DNA from: an uncultured Pelagibacteraceae bacterium
Lineage (GTDB): Bacteria; Pseudomonadota; Alphaproteobacteria; Pelagibacterales; Pelagibacteraceae
Direction: 5' to 3'
DNA: 64,000 bases
Assembly: GCA_902588835.1 (NCBI GenBank)
Contig: CACIQQ010000001.1
Span: 62,001-126,000 of the forward strand
The notes under the pieces are model-generated. The model made no database searches, was not told the DNA's origin, and saw only the letters and a program-made list of their open reading frames with translations. A program made the position numbers and the translations under genes. How positions within the stretch are numbered: the stretch's first letter is position 1; each line of letters opens with the position of its first letter. This document shows, one piece after another, positions 35,749 to 43,661 of this stretch.

Positions 35749-37317
35749 ATGAAAGAAATTAACAAACAAGACATTGAAAAATCAAACTCATGGCCAATCG
35801 TTGAGGCAAAAAAAATTTTGAAAGAGAGAAAGTCTTTTATTGAAAAAAAAGGAAAGATAGTTCTTCAAACTGGTTATGGTCCATCTGGGTTACCCCATAT
35901 AGGAACTTTTGGAGAGGTGGCACGTACATCAATGGTAGTAAATGCATTAAATTTATTAACAGACTTACCTAAAGAAATTATCACATTCTCTGATGATATG
36001 GATGGTCTTAGAAAAGTTCCAGACAATGTGCCTAATAAAAAAATTTTGACTGAAAATCTTCATAAACCACTGACTGTTGTTCCAGATCCTTTTCAAAAGT
36101 TTGGTAGCTTCGGAGAACATAATAATGAAATGTTAAAAAAGTTTTTAGATCAATTTAATTTTAAGTATAATTTTTTAAGCTCAACAAAGTTATATAAAAG
36201 TGGTTTCTTTAATGAGCCACTTAAAAAAATCCTAGAAAATTATGATGAGATAATGAACATTATAATTCCAACTCTTGGTAAAGAAAGACAAAAGACCTAC
36301 AGTCCTTTTTTACCAATATGTCCAAAAACTGGTCACGTTTTAGAAATTCCAGTTTTGGAAATAGATAAATCAAAATCGTGTATTACATTCGATAATAAAG
36401 GAGAAAAAATTAACGTCAGTATTCTTGATGGTAAATGCAAACTTCAATGGAAAGTGGATTGGGCAATGCGTTGGTATGCTTTGGATGTTGATTTTGAGAT
36501 GTATGGAAAAGACTTAATTGAAAGTGCAATCCTATCAACAAAAATTGTGAAACTCCTAGGCAAGAAAAATCCATCTGGTTTTGCTTATGAATTATTTCTA
36601 GATGAAAAAGGAGAAAAAATTTCAAAGTCAAAAGGTAATGGTGTTACGATTGAGGAATGGTTAAAATACGCTTCTCCAGAAAGTCTATCCTTATTTATGT
36701 TTCAAAATCCAAAACGAGCAAAAAAACTTTATAAAGAAATTGTGCCGAAAGCGGTCGATGAATATTTAGATTGTATAGAAAAAAGTAAAAATCAGTCAAA
36801 TAAAGAAATTTTATTGAATCCAGTTTGGCATGTTCATAATGGAAATATTCCTGATGAAAAAAAAATTATGAGCTATTCAATGTTATTAAATTTGGTTGAA
36901 ACAAGTAATGCTAATTCAAAAGATGTTTTATGGAAATTTGTAGAAAGATACGCAAAAGATCTAAATAAAAAAGACTATCCAATATTTGATAAATTAATTG
37001 AATACTCAATAACATATTTTAACGACATTGCTAAAAGTAATAAAAAATACAAAAATCCGAACAATGAGGAGAAAAAAGCGTTACTAAATTTAATTAAGAT
37101 GTTAGAGAATTCTCCAGATAACCTTGAACCAGAAGATATTCAAACAAATATTTATACTGTTGGAAAAGAAAATGGTTATAAAGAAAATTTAAGGGACTGG
37201 TTCAAATTAATATACGAAGTAGTATTCGGAGTTGAAAATGGACCTAGGTTAGGTTTTTTTATAAGCTTCTTTGGTGTAAAAAATACTATTAAATTAATAA
37301 AAGAAAAAATTAACTAA
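35749..37317 (+). CDS. lysS: Class I lysyl-tRNA synthetase
   Basis: Charges tRNA-Lys. This is the class I (Rossmann-fold) LysRS found in archaea and in many alphaproteobacteria, unrelated to the class II enzyme of E. coli. HIGH-like motif is LPHIGTFGEVARTS (about 49-62) and KMSKS-like motif is GEKISKSKGNGVT (about 285). At 522 residues it is full length. I use the ATG at 35749; the track start at 35746 is a TTG just before it. The stop overlaps pyrD (TAATG). Confidence 0.94.
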   Translation: MKEINKQDIEKSNSWPIVEAKKILKERKSFIEKKGKIVLQTGYGPSGLPHIGTFGEVARTSMVVNALNLLTDLPKEIITFSDDMDGLRKVPDNVPNKKILTENLHKPLTVVPDPFQKFGSFGEHNNEMLKKFLDQFNFKYNFLSSTKLYKSGFFNEPLKKILENYDEIMNIIIPTLGKERQKTYSPFLPICPKTGHVLEIPVLEIDKSKSCITFDNKGEKINVSILDGKCKLQWKVDWAMRWYALDVDFEMYGKDLIESAILSTKIVKLLGKKNPSGFAYELFLDEKGEKISKSKGNGVTIEEWLKYASPESLSLFMFQNPKRAKKLYKEIVPKAVDEYLDCIEKSKNQSNKEILLNPVWHVHNGNIPDEKKIMSYSMLLNLVETSNANSKDVLWKFVERYAKDLNKKDYPIFDKLIEYSITYFNDIAKSNKKYKNPNNEEKKALLNLIKMLENSPDNLEPEDIQTNIYTVGKENGYKENLRDWFKLIYEVVFGVENGPRLGFFISFFGVKNTIKLIKEKIN

Positions 37318-38354
37318 TGTTTTCTAAAATAAGACCTTTTATTTTTAAGTTAGATCCTGAATTAGCGCATGATCTTGCAATAAAAGCACTTAAAACAAAT
37401 TTAATTGTTAAAGATTATAAAAAGAATGAATTAATTCTAAAAACTAAATTATTTGGAAAAGAAATTCCAAATCCAATTGGTATAGCTGCTGGATTTGATA
37501 AAAATGCAGAAGTTTACAATCCCTTATTTAAACTTGGTTTTGGTTTTGTAGAAGTTGGTACTGTTACTCCTTTAAGTCAGTATGGTAATCCAAAACCCCG
37601 AGTTTTTAGATTAGAGGAAGATTGTGCTCTAATAAATCGACTAGGATTTAATAATAACGGGGCTGACGATGCAAGATCAAGAATAATTAAAAAAAAACCT
37701 ATAGGGATGCTCGGAGTAAACATTGGACCTAATTGGAACTCAGAAAATAAAATTGAAGATTATTTAAATTGTTTAAGGAAGTTTCATGATATTGCTGATT
37801 ATATTACAATAAATATTTCATCACCAAATACGGAGAATTTAAGAGATTTTCATAAAAATGAAGAATTCAAAAATTTGTTGGAAAGTATTCATAACGAAAG
37901 AGAAAAATTGAAAAGTGATGTTCCGATAGCCATTAAAATATCACCTGATATTAATGAGAAAAAAGTCGAGGAAATCTGTAGAACAATTTTGGATTATGAT
38001 ATTAAAGCCGTAATTGTCTCTAATACGACAGATGGTAATCGTGACAGTTTGAAAAATCACAAGAAATTTCAAAAAGGAGGACTTTCAGGAAAACCTTTGA
38101 ATGAAATATCTAATACATTAATAAACAATTTTTATAAAATATTAAATAATAAGATAGATATTATTGGTGTAGGAGGAGTGGACTCTGGTGAAACGGCTTA
38201 TCAAAAGTTTATACACGGGGCAAAGTTTGTTCAGCTTTATACAGGTATGGTTTTTCAAGGCCCAAAAATTGTTAGCAAGATTTCAGATGAGTTAAATAAG
38301 ATTCTTGAAACAAATAATATAAAAAAATTAAGTGATATTATTGGAAAAATTTAA
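37317..38354 (+). CDS. pyrD: Dihydroorotate dehydrogenase (quinone), class 2
   Basis: Membrane-associated FMN enzyme of pyrimidine synthesis that feeds electrons to quinone. The N-terminal helix for membrane contact (MFSKIRPFIFKLDPELAHDLAIKAL) marks class 2. Conserved motifs are NPIGIAAGFDKNAE, GFVEVGTVTPLSQYGNPKPRVFRL, the catalytic Ser in INISSPNTENLRDF (about 165) and the FMN-binding IIGVGGVDSG. At 345 residues it is normal. It is translationally coupled to lysS. Confidence 0.95.
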   Translation: MFSKIRPFIFKLDPELAHDLAIKALKTNLIVKDYKKNELILKTKLFGKEIPNPIGIAAGFDKNAEVYNPLFKLGFGFVEVGTVTPLSQYGNPKPRVFRLEEDCALINRLGFNNNGADDARSRIIKKKPIGMLGVNIGPNWNSENKIEDYLNCLRKFHDIADYITINISSPNTENLRDFHKNEEFKNLLESIHNEREKLKSDVPIAIKISPDINEKKVEEICRTILDYDIKAVIVSNTTDGNRDSLKNHKKFQKGGLSGKPLNEISNTLINNFYKILNNKIDIIGVGGVDSGETAYQKFIHGAKFVQLYTGMVFQGPKIVSKISDELNKILETNNIKKLSDIIGKI

Positions 38355-38363
38355 AATATCGAC

Positions 38364-38392
38364 TTGACTGACAATTAAACTACATTTATACC
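38364..38392 (+). promoter_or_regulatory. Promoter for rpmB
   Basis: TTGACT (38364-38369), 17 bases, TATACC (38387-38392). A start about seven bases later lies only about 6 bases before the rpmB ATG at 38405, suggesting an almost leaderless mRNA. The same TTGACT box occurs before rplU. Confidence 0.65.
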
Positions 38393-38404
38393 ACCTTAAT
38401 TATC

Positions 38405-38686
38405 ATGACAAAAAAATGTGAACTTACTGGTAAAAGACCTTTAAAGGGTCATAAAGTTAGCCATGCAAATAATAAAGTTAAAAGAAGATTTTTGCCCGGT
38501 ATAAAAAAAGTAAATTTTAAAAGTGATATTTTAAATAAAAGATTAAGATTAAATGTCTCGAATTCTGCTATGCGATCAATTGATAAAAAAGGGAGTTTTG
38601 ATCAATTCATGAGGGAAGTTAAATCAAAATATTTATCAGATAGACTTAAAAAAGTTAAAAAAAGTATTCTGCAAAAATCTGCATAA
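38405..38686 (+). CDS. rpmB: 50S ribosomal protein L28 (bL28)
   Basis: Ribosomal large-subunit protein. The N-terminus MTKKCELTGKRPLKGHKVSHANNKVKRRFLPGI is diagnostic, with LRLNVSNSAMRSIDKKG in the middle. At 93 residues it is the usual alphaproteobacterial length. Only one Cys is seen near the N-terminus, so a zinc-free form is likely. It overlaps the next gene by one base (TAATG). Confidence 0.96.
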   Translation: MTKKCELTGKRPLKGHKVSHANNKVKRRFLPGIKKVNFKSDILNKRLRLNVSNSAMRSIDKKGSFDQFMREVKSKYLSDRLKKVKKSILQKSA

Positions 38687-39240
38687 TGAGTAAAGTTTTT
38701 CTAACCCTTTCTTTTTTTATGGGTTTGGTGGTTTTGGCATCAAACTATCTGGTTCAATTTCCAATAAAATATTACGGTTTAGATCAATTGCTAACTTATG
38801 GCGCTTTTAGTTATCCCATAGCTTTTTTAATCACAGACTTAGCAAATAGATCATACGGTAAAATTGCAGCCAGAAAAATTGTATATTTTGGATTTGTAAT
38901 TGGAATTAGTTTTACATTATTTTTCTCAACTAATTTTGATGATTTAATATCAGTTAGAATTGCAATTGGTTCAGGATCAGCATTTTTAGTTGCTCAACTT
39001 TTGGATGTCCAAGTGTTTGATAAGTTAAGAAAAAAACGATGGTTCATTGCTCCATTAACCTCATCTCTTATCGGATCCACAGTTGATACGTTCTTATTCT
39101 TTTCAATTTCTTTTTATGCAACTGGTGTTCCTTGGGTTACTTTATCATTAGGTGATCTAGCAGTAAAAATATTTGTTGCTTTAGTAATGTTAATACCTTT
39201 TAGATTATTATTAGGCACTCTAAAGCCGGTTCAAAGTTAA
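38686..39240 (+). CDS. Queuosine precursor transporter (VUT/YhhQ family)
   Basis: Integral membrane protein of 184 residues with about five or six hydrophobic segments. The family core FSYPIAFLITDLANRSYGKIAARKIVYFGF (about 40-70) and SSLIGSTVDTFLFFSISF match the VUT/YhhQ group, which imports queuosine precursors such as preQ0. Substrate is by family, not seen. It is coupled to rpmB and converges on the agmatinase gene, sharing TTAA as stop for both strands. Confidence 0.83.
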   Translation: MSKVFLTLSFFMGLVVLASNYLVQFPIKYYGLDQLLTYGAFSYPIAFLITDLANRSYGKIAARKIVYFGFVIGISFTLFFSTNFDDLISVRIAIGSGSAFLVAQLLDVQVFDKLRKKRWFIAPLTSSLIGSTVDTFLFFSISFYATGVPWVTLSLGDLAVKIFVALVMLIPFRLLLGTLKPVQS

Positions 39241-40112
39241 TACAAAAATTTATAAGATAAAATTTTATAGACCAATTTAGCCGCAAGAAAATTATATGAA
39301 TTAAAACCCTTAATAGGCGAAAGTTCATTTAAGTCTGCACCAACAATATTCGAATTTTGCGCAGCGATCTTAAGAATATTCAATGTTTCATCCCAAAACA
39401 AACCACCAGGCTCAGGTGTACCAGTTGCCGGCATAATACCCGAGTCTAATCCATCAATATCAAAAGTAATGTAAACATTTTTATTTTTTATTAATCTTTT
39501 AAATTTATTAAAATCCCATTTACTTTTATCTTTAGCCCAAAATATTTTTATTCTTTTTGAATTTCTTTTTAAAAATGAAATTTCTTCTTTAGATATATTT
39601 CTTATACCAAAAGAAATAACAGAAACGTTTGGATAATCTAAACATCTTCGAATTGCAGATGCATGTGAAAATTTATCTCCGTTATAACTATCTCGTAAAT
39701 CTGCATGAGCATCAAAGTGCAAAAGACAAATATTCTTAAATTTTTTAGTGAAAGGTGCAATGCATCCCGGAGTAATTGAATGCTCTCCTCCCAAGGTCAT
39801 AGGGAATAATTTTTTTTCCAAGATGCCTTGATTAATTTTTGACATAACGCTGAGGGCTTTTTTAACATTTTTTTCTATTTTAAAAGGTTTTAAAGTTTTA
39901 ATTCCAATTTTCTTGAAAGGTTCACATTTTAATTCTTCATCATAAAGCTCAACTTGATGGGAGGCTTTAATAATTTCTTTTGGTCCATTTTTGGTACCTC
40001 CTCCATAGCTTACAGTTTTTTCTAGACCAAACGGAACAACAATTACTTTTTCTTTAAAATTAAATTTATTATCGATACCTAGAAAACCAATTTTGTTTGA
40101 AAGATATTTCAC
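39237..40112 (-). CDS. speB: Agmatinase-like ureohydrolase
   Basis: Binuclear manganese hydrolase of the arginase/agmatinase superfamily, 291 residues. Metal-binding motifs are GGEHSIT (about 115), CLLHFDAHADLRDSYNGDKFSHA (about 135) and ITFDIDGLDSGIMPATGTPEPGG (about 222). The pattern fits agmatinase (putrescine from agmatine) better than arginase, supported by its place with a PLP decarboxylase and a DHS-like gene. Guanidinobutyrase or a related activity cannot be excluded. Confidence 0.85.
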   Translation of the reverse strand: MKYLSNKIGFLGIDNKFNFKEKVIVVPFGLEKTVSYGGGTKNGPKEIIKASHQVELYDEELKCEPFKKIGIKTLKPFKIEKNVKKALSVMSKINQGILEKKLFPMTLGGEHSITPGCIAPFTKKFKNICLLHFDAHADLRDSYNGDKFSHASAIRRCLDYPNVSVISFGIRNISKEEISFLKRNSKRIKIFWAKDKSKWDFNKFKRLIKNKNVYITFDIDGLDSGIMPATGTPEPGGLFWDETLNILKIAAQNSNIVGADLNELSPIKGFNSYNFLAAKLVYKILSYKFLY

Positions 40113-40129
40113 TTCGGGATCCTATTCTA

Positions 40130-41173
40130 TCAAGAAAATATTTTTGAAAAATTTTTTTTCTCTCTCTTTTTCCATTCACCTTTATGATAAGCATCACTAG
40201 CAATTAAAGGCAGTACACTCGTTGCTTCAGCAAAAACCATCTGTTCTTTTGTTATGTCTACTTTTCCCCAAGAACTAGCTTCTTTAAGAGTAGAACTACT
40301 ACATGCCCCGTCTCTTGAGTCTGCAACAGTTATTTGAATTGCATATTTGTGCATATCCACTTCTTTACCTAATAATTCAGCACAAATAACTGTGTCTTGA
40401 ATGAAATTTTTTGGAACACCACCGCCTATCATAAATAGACCAGAATTTTTTGATTTAATTTTAATTTCTGTCAATTCTCTAAATTCTCTAATTGAGTCTA
40501 TAGTGATGTGTTTATTCGGACTTTTTTCTTGATGCATAACTAATCCAAATCCAGCGCTAGAGTCAGTAAAAGCAGGGCAAAAAATAGGAACGTTATTATC
40601 AAAAGCTGTTTCTATTAATGAACCTTTTTTTTTTGAATTATTTTTTAAATATCTTCCCATCTCATATATAAATTCTCTAGAGGTGTATGTCTTTGGGGGT
40701 AATTTATCAGCTATTTCACATATAATTTTATCGCACATTTGCAATTCATCCTCATCAATATAAGTATCATAAATCCTATCAATATAATTTTTTCTGAGTT
40801 CACTATCATCTTGAAATTGTGAACCTTGATAATGTTTAAAACCCAAACCCTCAAAAAAATCCATATCAACAATTGATGCGCCAGTAGCAACGATAGCATC
40901 CACCATATTGTATTTAACCATATCTTTATAGATGTTCATGCATCCCGCAGCAGATGTTGATCCTGCAAGTGTTAAAAAAATTGTGCAATTTTTATCTTTT
41001 AACATTTCATTAAAAATACTTGCAGCGTTTCCTGTTTCTCTGGAGACAAAAGACATTTTTTGCATCGACGATATAATATCTCGAGAGTCAAAAGAAGTTA
41101 TGTCAATGTGCTCAACAGGTTTGTTAAGAAATTTTTTTTTTGTATTGTGGCCTAAATTTTTCTTTTCTGACAT
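40130..41173 (-). CDS. Deoxyhypusine synthase-like protein (probable homospermidine-type synthase)
   Basis: NAD-dependent DHS-family protein, 347 residues. Seen are FLTLAGSTSAAGCMNIYKDMV, DAIVATGASIVDMDFFEGLG, and the late DSRDGACSSSTLKEASSWGKVD, whose WGK carries the lysine that forms the enzyme-imine intermediate in DHS. Bacteria lack the eIF5A substrate, and several bacterial and plant DHS homologues make homospermidine. With the decarboxylase directly upstream (one base apart) and the agmatinase downstream, an aminobutyl transfer onto a free polyamine is the likely role (inference). Confidence 0.8.
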   Translation of the reverse strand: MSEKKNLGHNTKKKFLNKPVEHIDITSFDSRDIISSMQKMSFVSRETGNAASIFNEMLKDKNCTIFLTLAGSTSAAGCMNIYKDMVKYNMVDAIVATGASIVDMDFFEGLGFKHYQGSQFQDDSELRKNYIDRIYDTYIDEDELQMCDKIICEIADKLPPKTYTSREFIYEMGRYLKNNSKKKGSLIETAFDNNVPIFCPAFTDSSAGFGLVMHQEKSPNKHITIDSIREFRELTEIKIKSKNSGLFMIGGGVPKNFIQDTVICAELLGKEVDMHKYAIQITVADSRDGACSSSTLKEASSWGKVDITKEQMVFAEATSVLPLIASDAYHKGEWKKREKKNFSKIFS

Positions 41174-42352
41174 TTATGCGACTAGAGATCCTTTATTCTT
41201 ATCTCTGTCGTACATAGTCATTATTGGTTCATCCTCAACTTCATAAATCTCGTTAGAATAAAAGCCATTAAATTGAGTTCTGAAAGTCAATCCATACGCA
41301 CCTAGTTGACCAAGTTCTATATAATCATTCTCTTTAATATTATTAGGTAAAATAAAAGGTCCTTTCATATAATCAAGGCTGTCACAAGTTGGTCCATAAA
41401 AATCAAAAGCAGTCATTTTTTTTGAAATCATTCTTCCATTTGTAATTATTTTTGAGGGATAAACTATATTTGGAACTCCACCATCAAATAAAGTTCCATA
41501 AGTTCCATCGTTTATGTAAAGCTTTTGTTTTTTTCTTAAATTCACTTTTACTATCGTTGATCCTGACTCTGCGACCAACGCTCTTCCTGGCTCACAAATT
41601 ATTTCGGGCATTTTATCTAAGTTCAATTTTTCAAGAGCTGTTTTAATCTCATTAAAATAACTTTCCAAAGATGGCGGAATTAGATCTGGATAAATAGTTG
41701 GAAATCCACCTCCAATATTTATTACATCTGGAATAATTTTTGTTTTTTTGATTATATTTCCAATTTCAGAAATACCCTTAGCATAAGAAATAGGATGCAT
41801 ACATTGCGAACCAACATGAAAACTTAAACCAATTTTTTTTGCATATTGTTTAGTTAATCTTAATAACCCGATTGCTTCAGAACTTAATGCACCAAATTTT
41901 TTTGATAAATCAATCTCGGCATGTTCATTGGAAACAGCCACCCTTACATATATCTCAAGATCCTTAGCTTGATTTGTAGACTCAATAATTTTTATTAATT
42001 CCTCTTTTGTATCTAATGAAAAACTTTTAACATTATATTTAAAATATGCGTCTCTAATACTCTCTCTACTTTTTACGGTATGCATATAAGAACATTCTAA
42101 ATTTTTGTTGATCTTTTTAATCATCTCTATCTCTTTTATTGAAGCAACATCAAAATTCTTTATTCCTGACTCTATAAGAGTTTTGACTACAAAAGGATGT
42201 GGATTAGTTTTAACCGCATATAGAATTTTGCCTGGGAAATTTTGTAAAAAAACTTTGGTAGCTTTTTTTATAGAGTTCTTTCTGATGCAGTAAACTGGAT
42301 CAGAAGGTTTGATTACATTAATTAGTTCATCAACCGTTTTAAATTTTTTCAT
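41174..42352 (-). CDS. PLP-dependent ornithine/lysine decarboxylase (alanine racemase fold)
   Basis: Fold III basic amino acid decarboxylase giving putrescine or cadaverine, 392 residues. The PLP lysine is in KILYAVKTNPHPFVVKTL (about 48). The glycine-rich PLP phosphate loop is INIGGGFPTIYPD and the active-site Cys is in YGPTCDSLDYMKGP (about 341), followed by LGQLGAYGLTFRTQFNGF. The pattern matches the alphaproteobacterial ornithine decarboxylase group; lysine use is possible. A clear GGAG lies about nine bases before the ATG. The leader holds a terminator-like hairpin. Confidence 0.88.
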   Translation of the reverse strand: MKKFKTVDELINVIKPSDPVYCIRKNSIKKATKVFLQNFPGKILYAVKTNPHPFVVKTLIESGIKNFDVASIKEIEMIKKINKNLECSYMHTVKSRESIRDAYFKYNVKSFSLDTKEELIKIIESTNQAKDLEIYVRVAVSNEHAEIDLSKKFGALSSEAIGLLRLTKQYAKKIGLSFHVGSQCMHPISYAKGISEIGNIIKKTKIIPDVINIGGGFPTIYPDLIPPSLESYFNEIKTALEKLNLDKMPEIICEPGRALVAESGSTIVKVNLRKKQKLYINDGTYGTLFDGGVPNIVYPSKIITNGRMISKKMTAFDFYGPTCDSLDYMKGPFILPNNIKENDYIELGQLGAYGLTFRTQFNGFYSNEIYEVEDEPIMTMYDRDKNKGSLVA

Positions 42353-42381
42353 TTTTTTAGCTCCGTAAAAAAAAATTTAAC

Positions 42382-42409
42382 AAAAAAAATCTGCATAACA
42401 GCTATGCAA
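42382..42409 (-). terminator. Terminator-like hairpin in the decarboxylase leader (possible attenuator)
   Basis: Minus strand: TTGCATA - GCTGT - TATGCAG followed by A and eight T residues. The stem has seven pairs (one G-U) and a 5-base loop. It lies about 30 bases upstream of the decarboxylase ATG and downstream of the likely promoter, so it would end transcription before the gene unless alternative folding prevents it. On the plus strand only a weak T-run follows. Confidence 0.55.
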
Positions 42410-42446
42410 ATTTTATTAAATTGAGCATTTAAGGGATTCTTCACCT

Positions 42447-42476
42447 AGTGTAAAGAAAATAATTGATAAAAATCAA
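42447..42476 (-). promoter_or_regulatory. Possible promoter for the polyamine cluster
   Basis: Minus-strand TTGATT (42476-42471), 18 bases, TACACT (42452-42447). A start near 42440 would give a leader of about 88 bases containing the terminator-like hairpin. The -35 box overlaps the palindrome ATTGATAAAAATCAAT (42462-42477), a candidate operator between the divergent genes. Confidence 0.4.
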
Positions 42477-42524
42477 TGTTTCCCAAGCTCTTGAAATTTT
42501 AAAAATAAACTCCATATTGATCTT

Positions 42525-43085
42525 ATGAATGTCCAAAACGTAAAAAATATAAGCCAATTTGAAGATAAATCTCTATTAATTGTGGATGACGATAATCCTT
42601 TCAGAGAGCGCTTAGCCAGAGCTATGGAAAAAAAGGGATTTAAAGTTTCACAAGCTGAAGGTGTAAAAAAAGGAATTGATGTTGTTAAAACAAATAAACC
42701 TGCTTTTGCTGTAGTGGACTTAAGGCTTGGTGATGGTAACGGATTGGAAGTTGTAAAAGAAATTCAAAATTCTAATGCAGATAGTAGAATTGTGATGTTA
42801 ACAGGCTATGGGAATATTCCAACAGCTGTTGCAGCAATTAAACAAGGTGCAATTGACTATCTTGCTAAACCAGCTGATGCTGACGATGTTGAAAAAGCAC
42901 TTCTAGCAGATCCAAATAGAAAAGCTGATCCACCAGATAACCCTATGTCTGCAGATAGAGTTAAGTGGGAACATATCCACAGAGTATTTGAATTATGTAA
43001 TAGAAATGTTTCTGAAACAGCCAGAAGACTAAAAATGCATCGTAGAACTCTTCAGAGAATTTTATCAAAAAGATCGCCTAGATAA
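42525..43085 (+). CDS. regA: Response regulator of the RegA/ActR/PrrA family
   Basis: Global redox-type response regulator of alphaproteobacteria, 186 residues. The receiver domain has LLIVDDDNPF, the phospho-acceptor Asp65 in VVDLRLGDGNGLEV, TGYGNIPTAV and the Lys in DYLAKPADADDVEKAL. A proline-rich linker precedes a Fis-type helix-turn-helix (HRVFELCNRNVSETARRLKMHRRTLQRILSKR). The sensor kinase RegB is not in the window. The 3' end overlaps the convergent bioY by eight bases. Confidence 0.92.
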   Translation: MNVQNVKNISQFEDKSLLIVDDDNPFRERLARAMEKKGFKVSQAEGVKKGIDVVKTNKPAFAVVDLRLGDGNGLEVVKEIQNSNADSRIVMLTGYGNIPTAVAAIKQGAIDYLAKPADADDVEKALLADPNRKADPPDNPMSADRVKWEHIHRVFELCNRNVSETARRLKMHRRTLQRILSKRSPR

Positions 43086-43629
43086 ACTTTTTAAAAAAAT
43101 CGACTTTTGTAGAAATTATAACTAATAGAAAGATTTTAAATAATTCTGCTAGTAAAAAAGGTTTTGCCCCTAGATCAAAAATTGGTTTATCCCAACCAAT
43201 TAAAATTCCTAACCAAATAAGTCCTAATACATAAATTGGCAAAACTGAGAAAAAAATCTTAATAAAATTTAAAAGATAGTTTTTATTATAATTAAATTTT
43301 CCAGCCACATAAACCGCTATTATAAAACCTAAAAGATATCCCATCGTTGGACCTGTAAAATAAATCATACCAACACCTTTTTCTGGAGAATTGGAAAAAA
43401 CTGGTATTCCAAATATACCTTCAATTAAATAAAGTGCAACTGTAGCTAAACCCAATTTATAACCAAAACACATTCCTAAAAATATTACGACGAAGGTCTG
43501 CATTGTCATTGGAACTGGGTAAAACGGTATTTTTAATTTTGCTGAAATCGTTAACAAAATTGTTCCTAAAAAAACAATAATAGCATTTTTAATTACTTTG
43601 TTATTTTGAATCAGCTTCACAGTTTCCAT
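43078..43629 (-). CDS. bioY: Biotin transporter BioY (S component)
   Basis: Membrane protein of 183 residues with about six hydrophobic segments, the substrate-binding component of biotin ECF transporters. Family motifs are KLKIPFYPVPMTMQTFVVIFLGMCFG (about 32-57), GIPVFSNSPEKGVGMIYFTGPTMGYLLGF and the late segment. No bioM or bioN genes adjoin it; BioY can work alone in some bacteria. It is 32 bases after the ABC ATPase gene on the same strand, but that ATPase is not of the ECF type. Confidence 0.88.
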   Translation of the reverse strand: METVKLIQNNKVIKNAIIVFLGTILLTISAKLKIPFYPVPMTMQTFVVIFLGMCFGYKLGLATVALYLIEGIFGIPVFSNSPEKGVGMIYFTGPTMGYLLGFIIAVYVAGKFNYNKNYLLNFIKIFFSVLPIYVLGLIWLGILIGWDKPIFDLGAKPFLLAELFKIFLLVIISTKVDFFKKFI

Positions 43630-43661
43630 AATTTAATGATATATTAATTTAAGCTTTTAAT

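Noticed and set aside
40130-40260. Possible loss of the catalytic lysine in the deoxyhypusine-synthase-like protein
   Set aside because: At first the Lys seemed replaced by Met before VFAEA. Counting along the human enzyme shows the imine-forming lysine is the one in WGK, which is conserved here (SSWGKVD).
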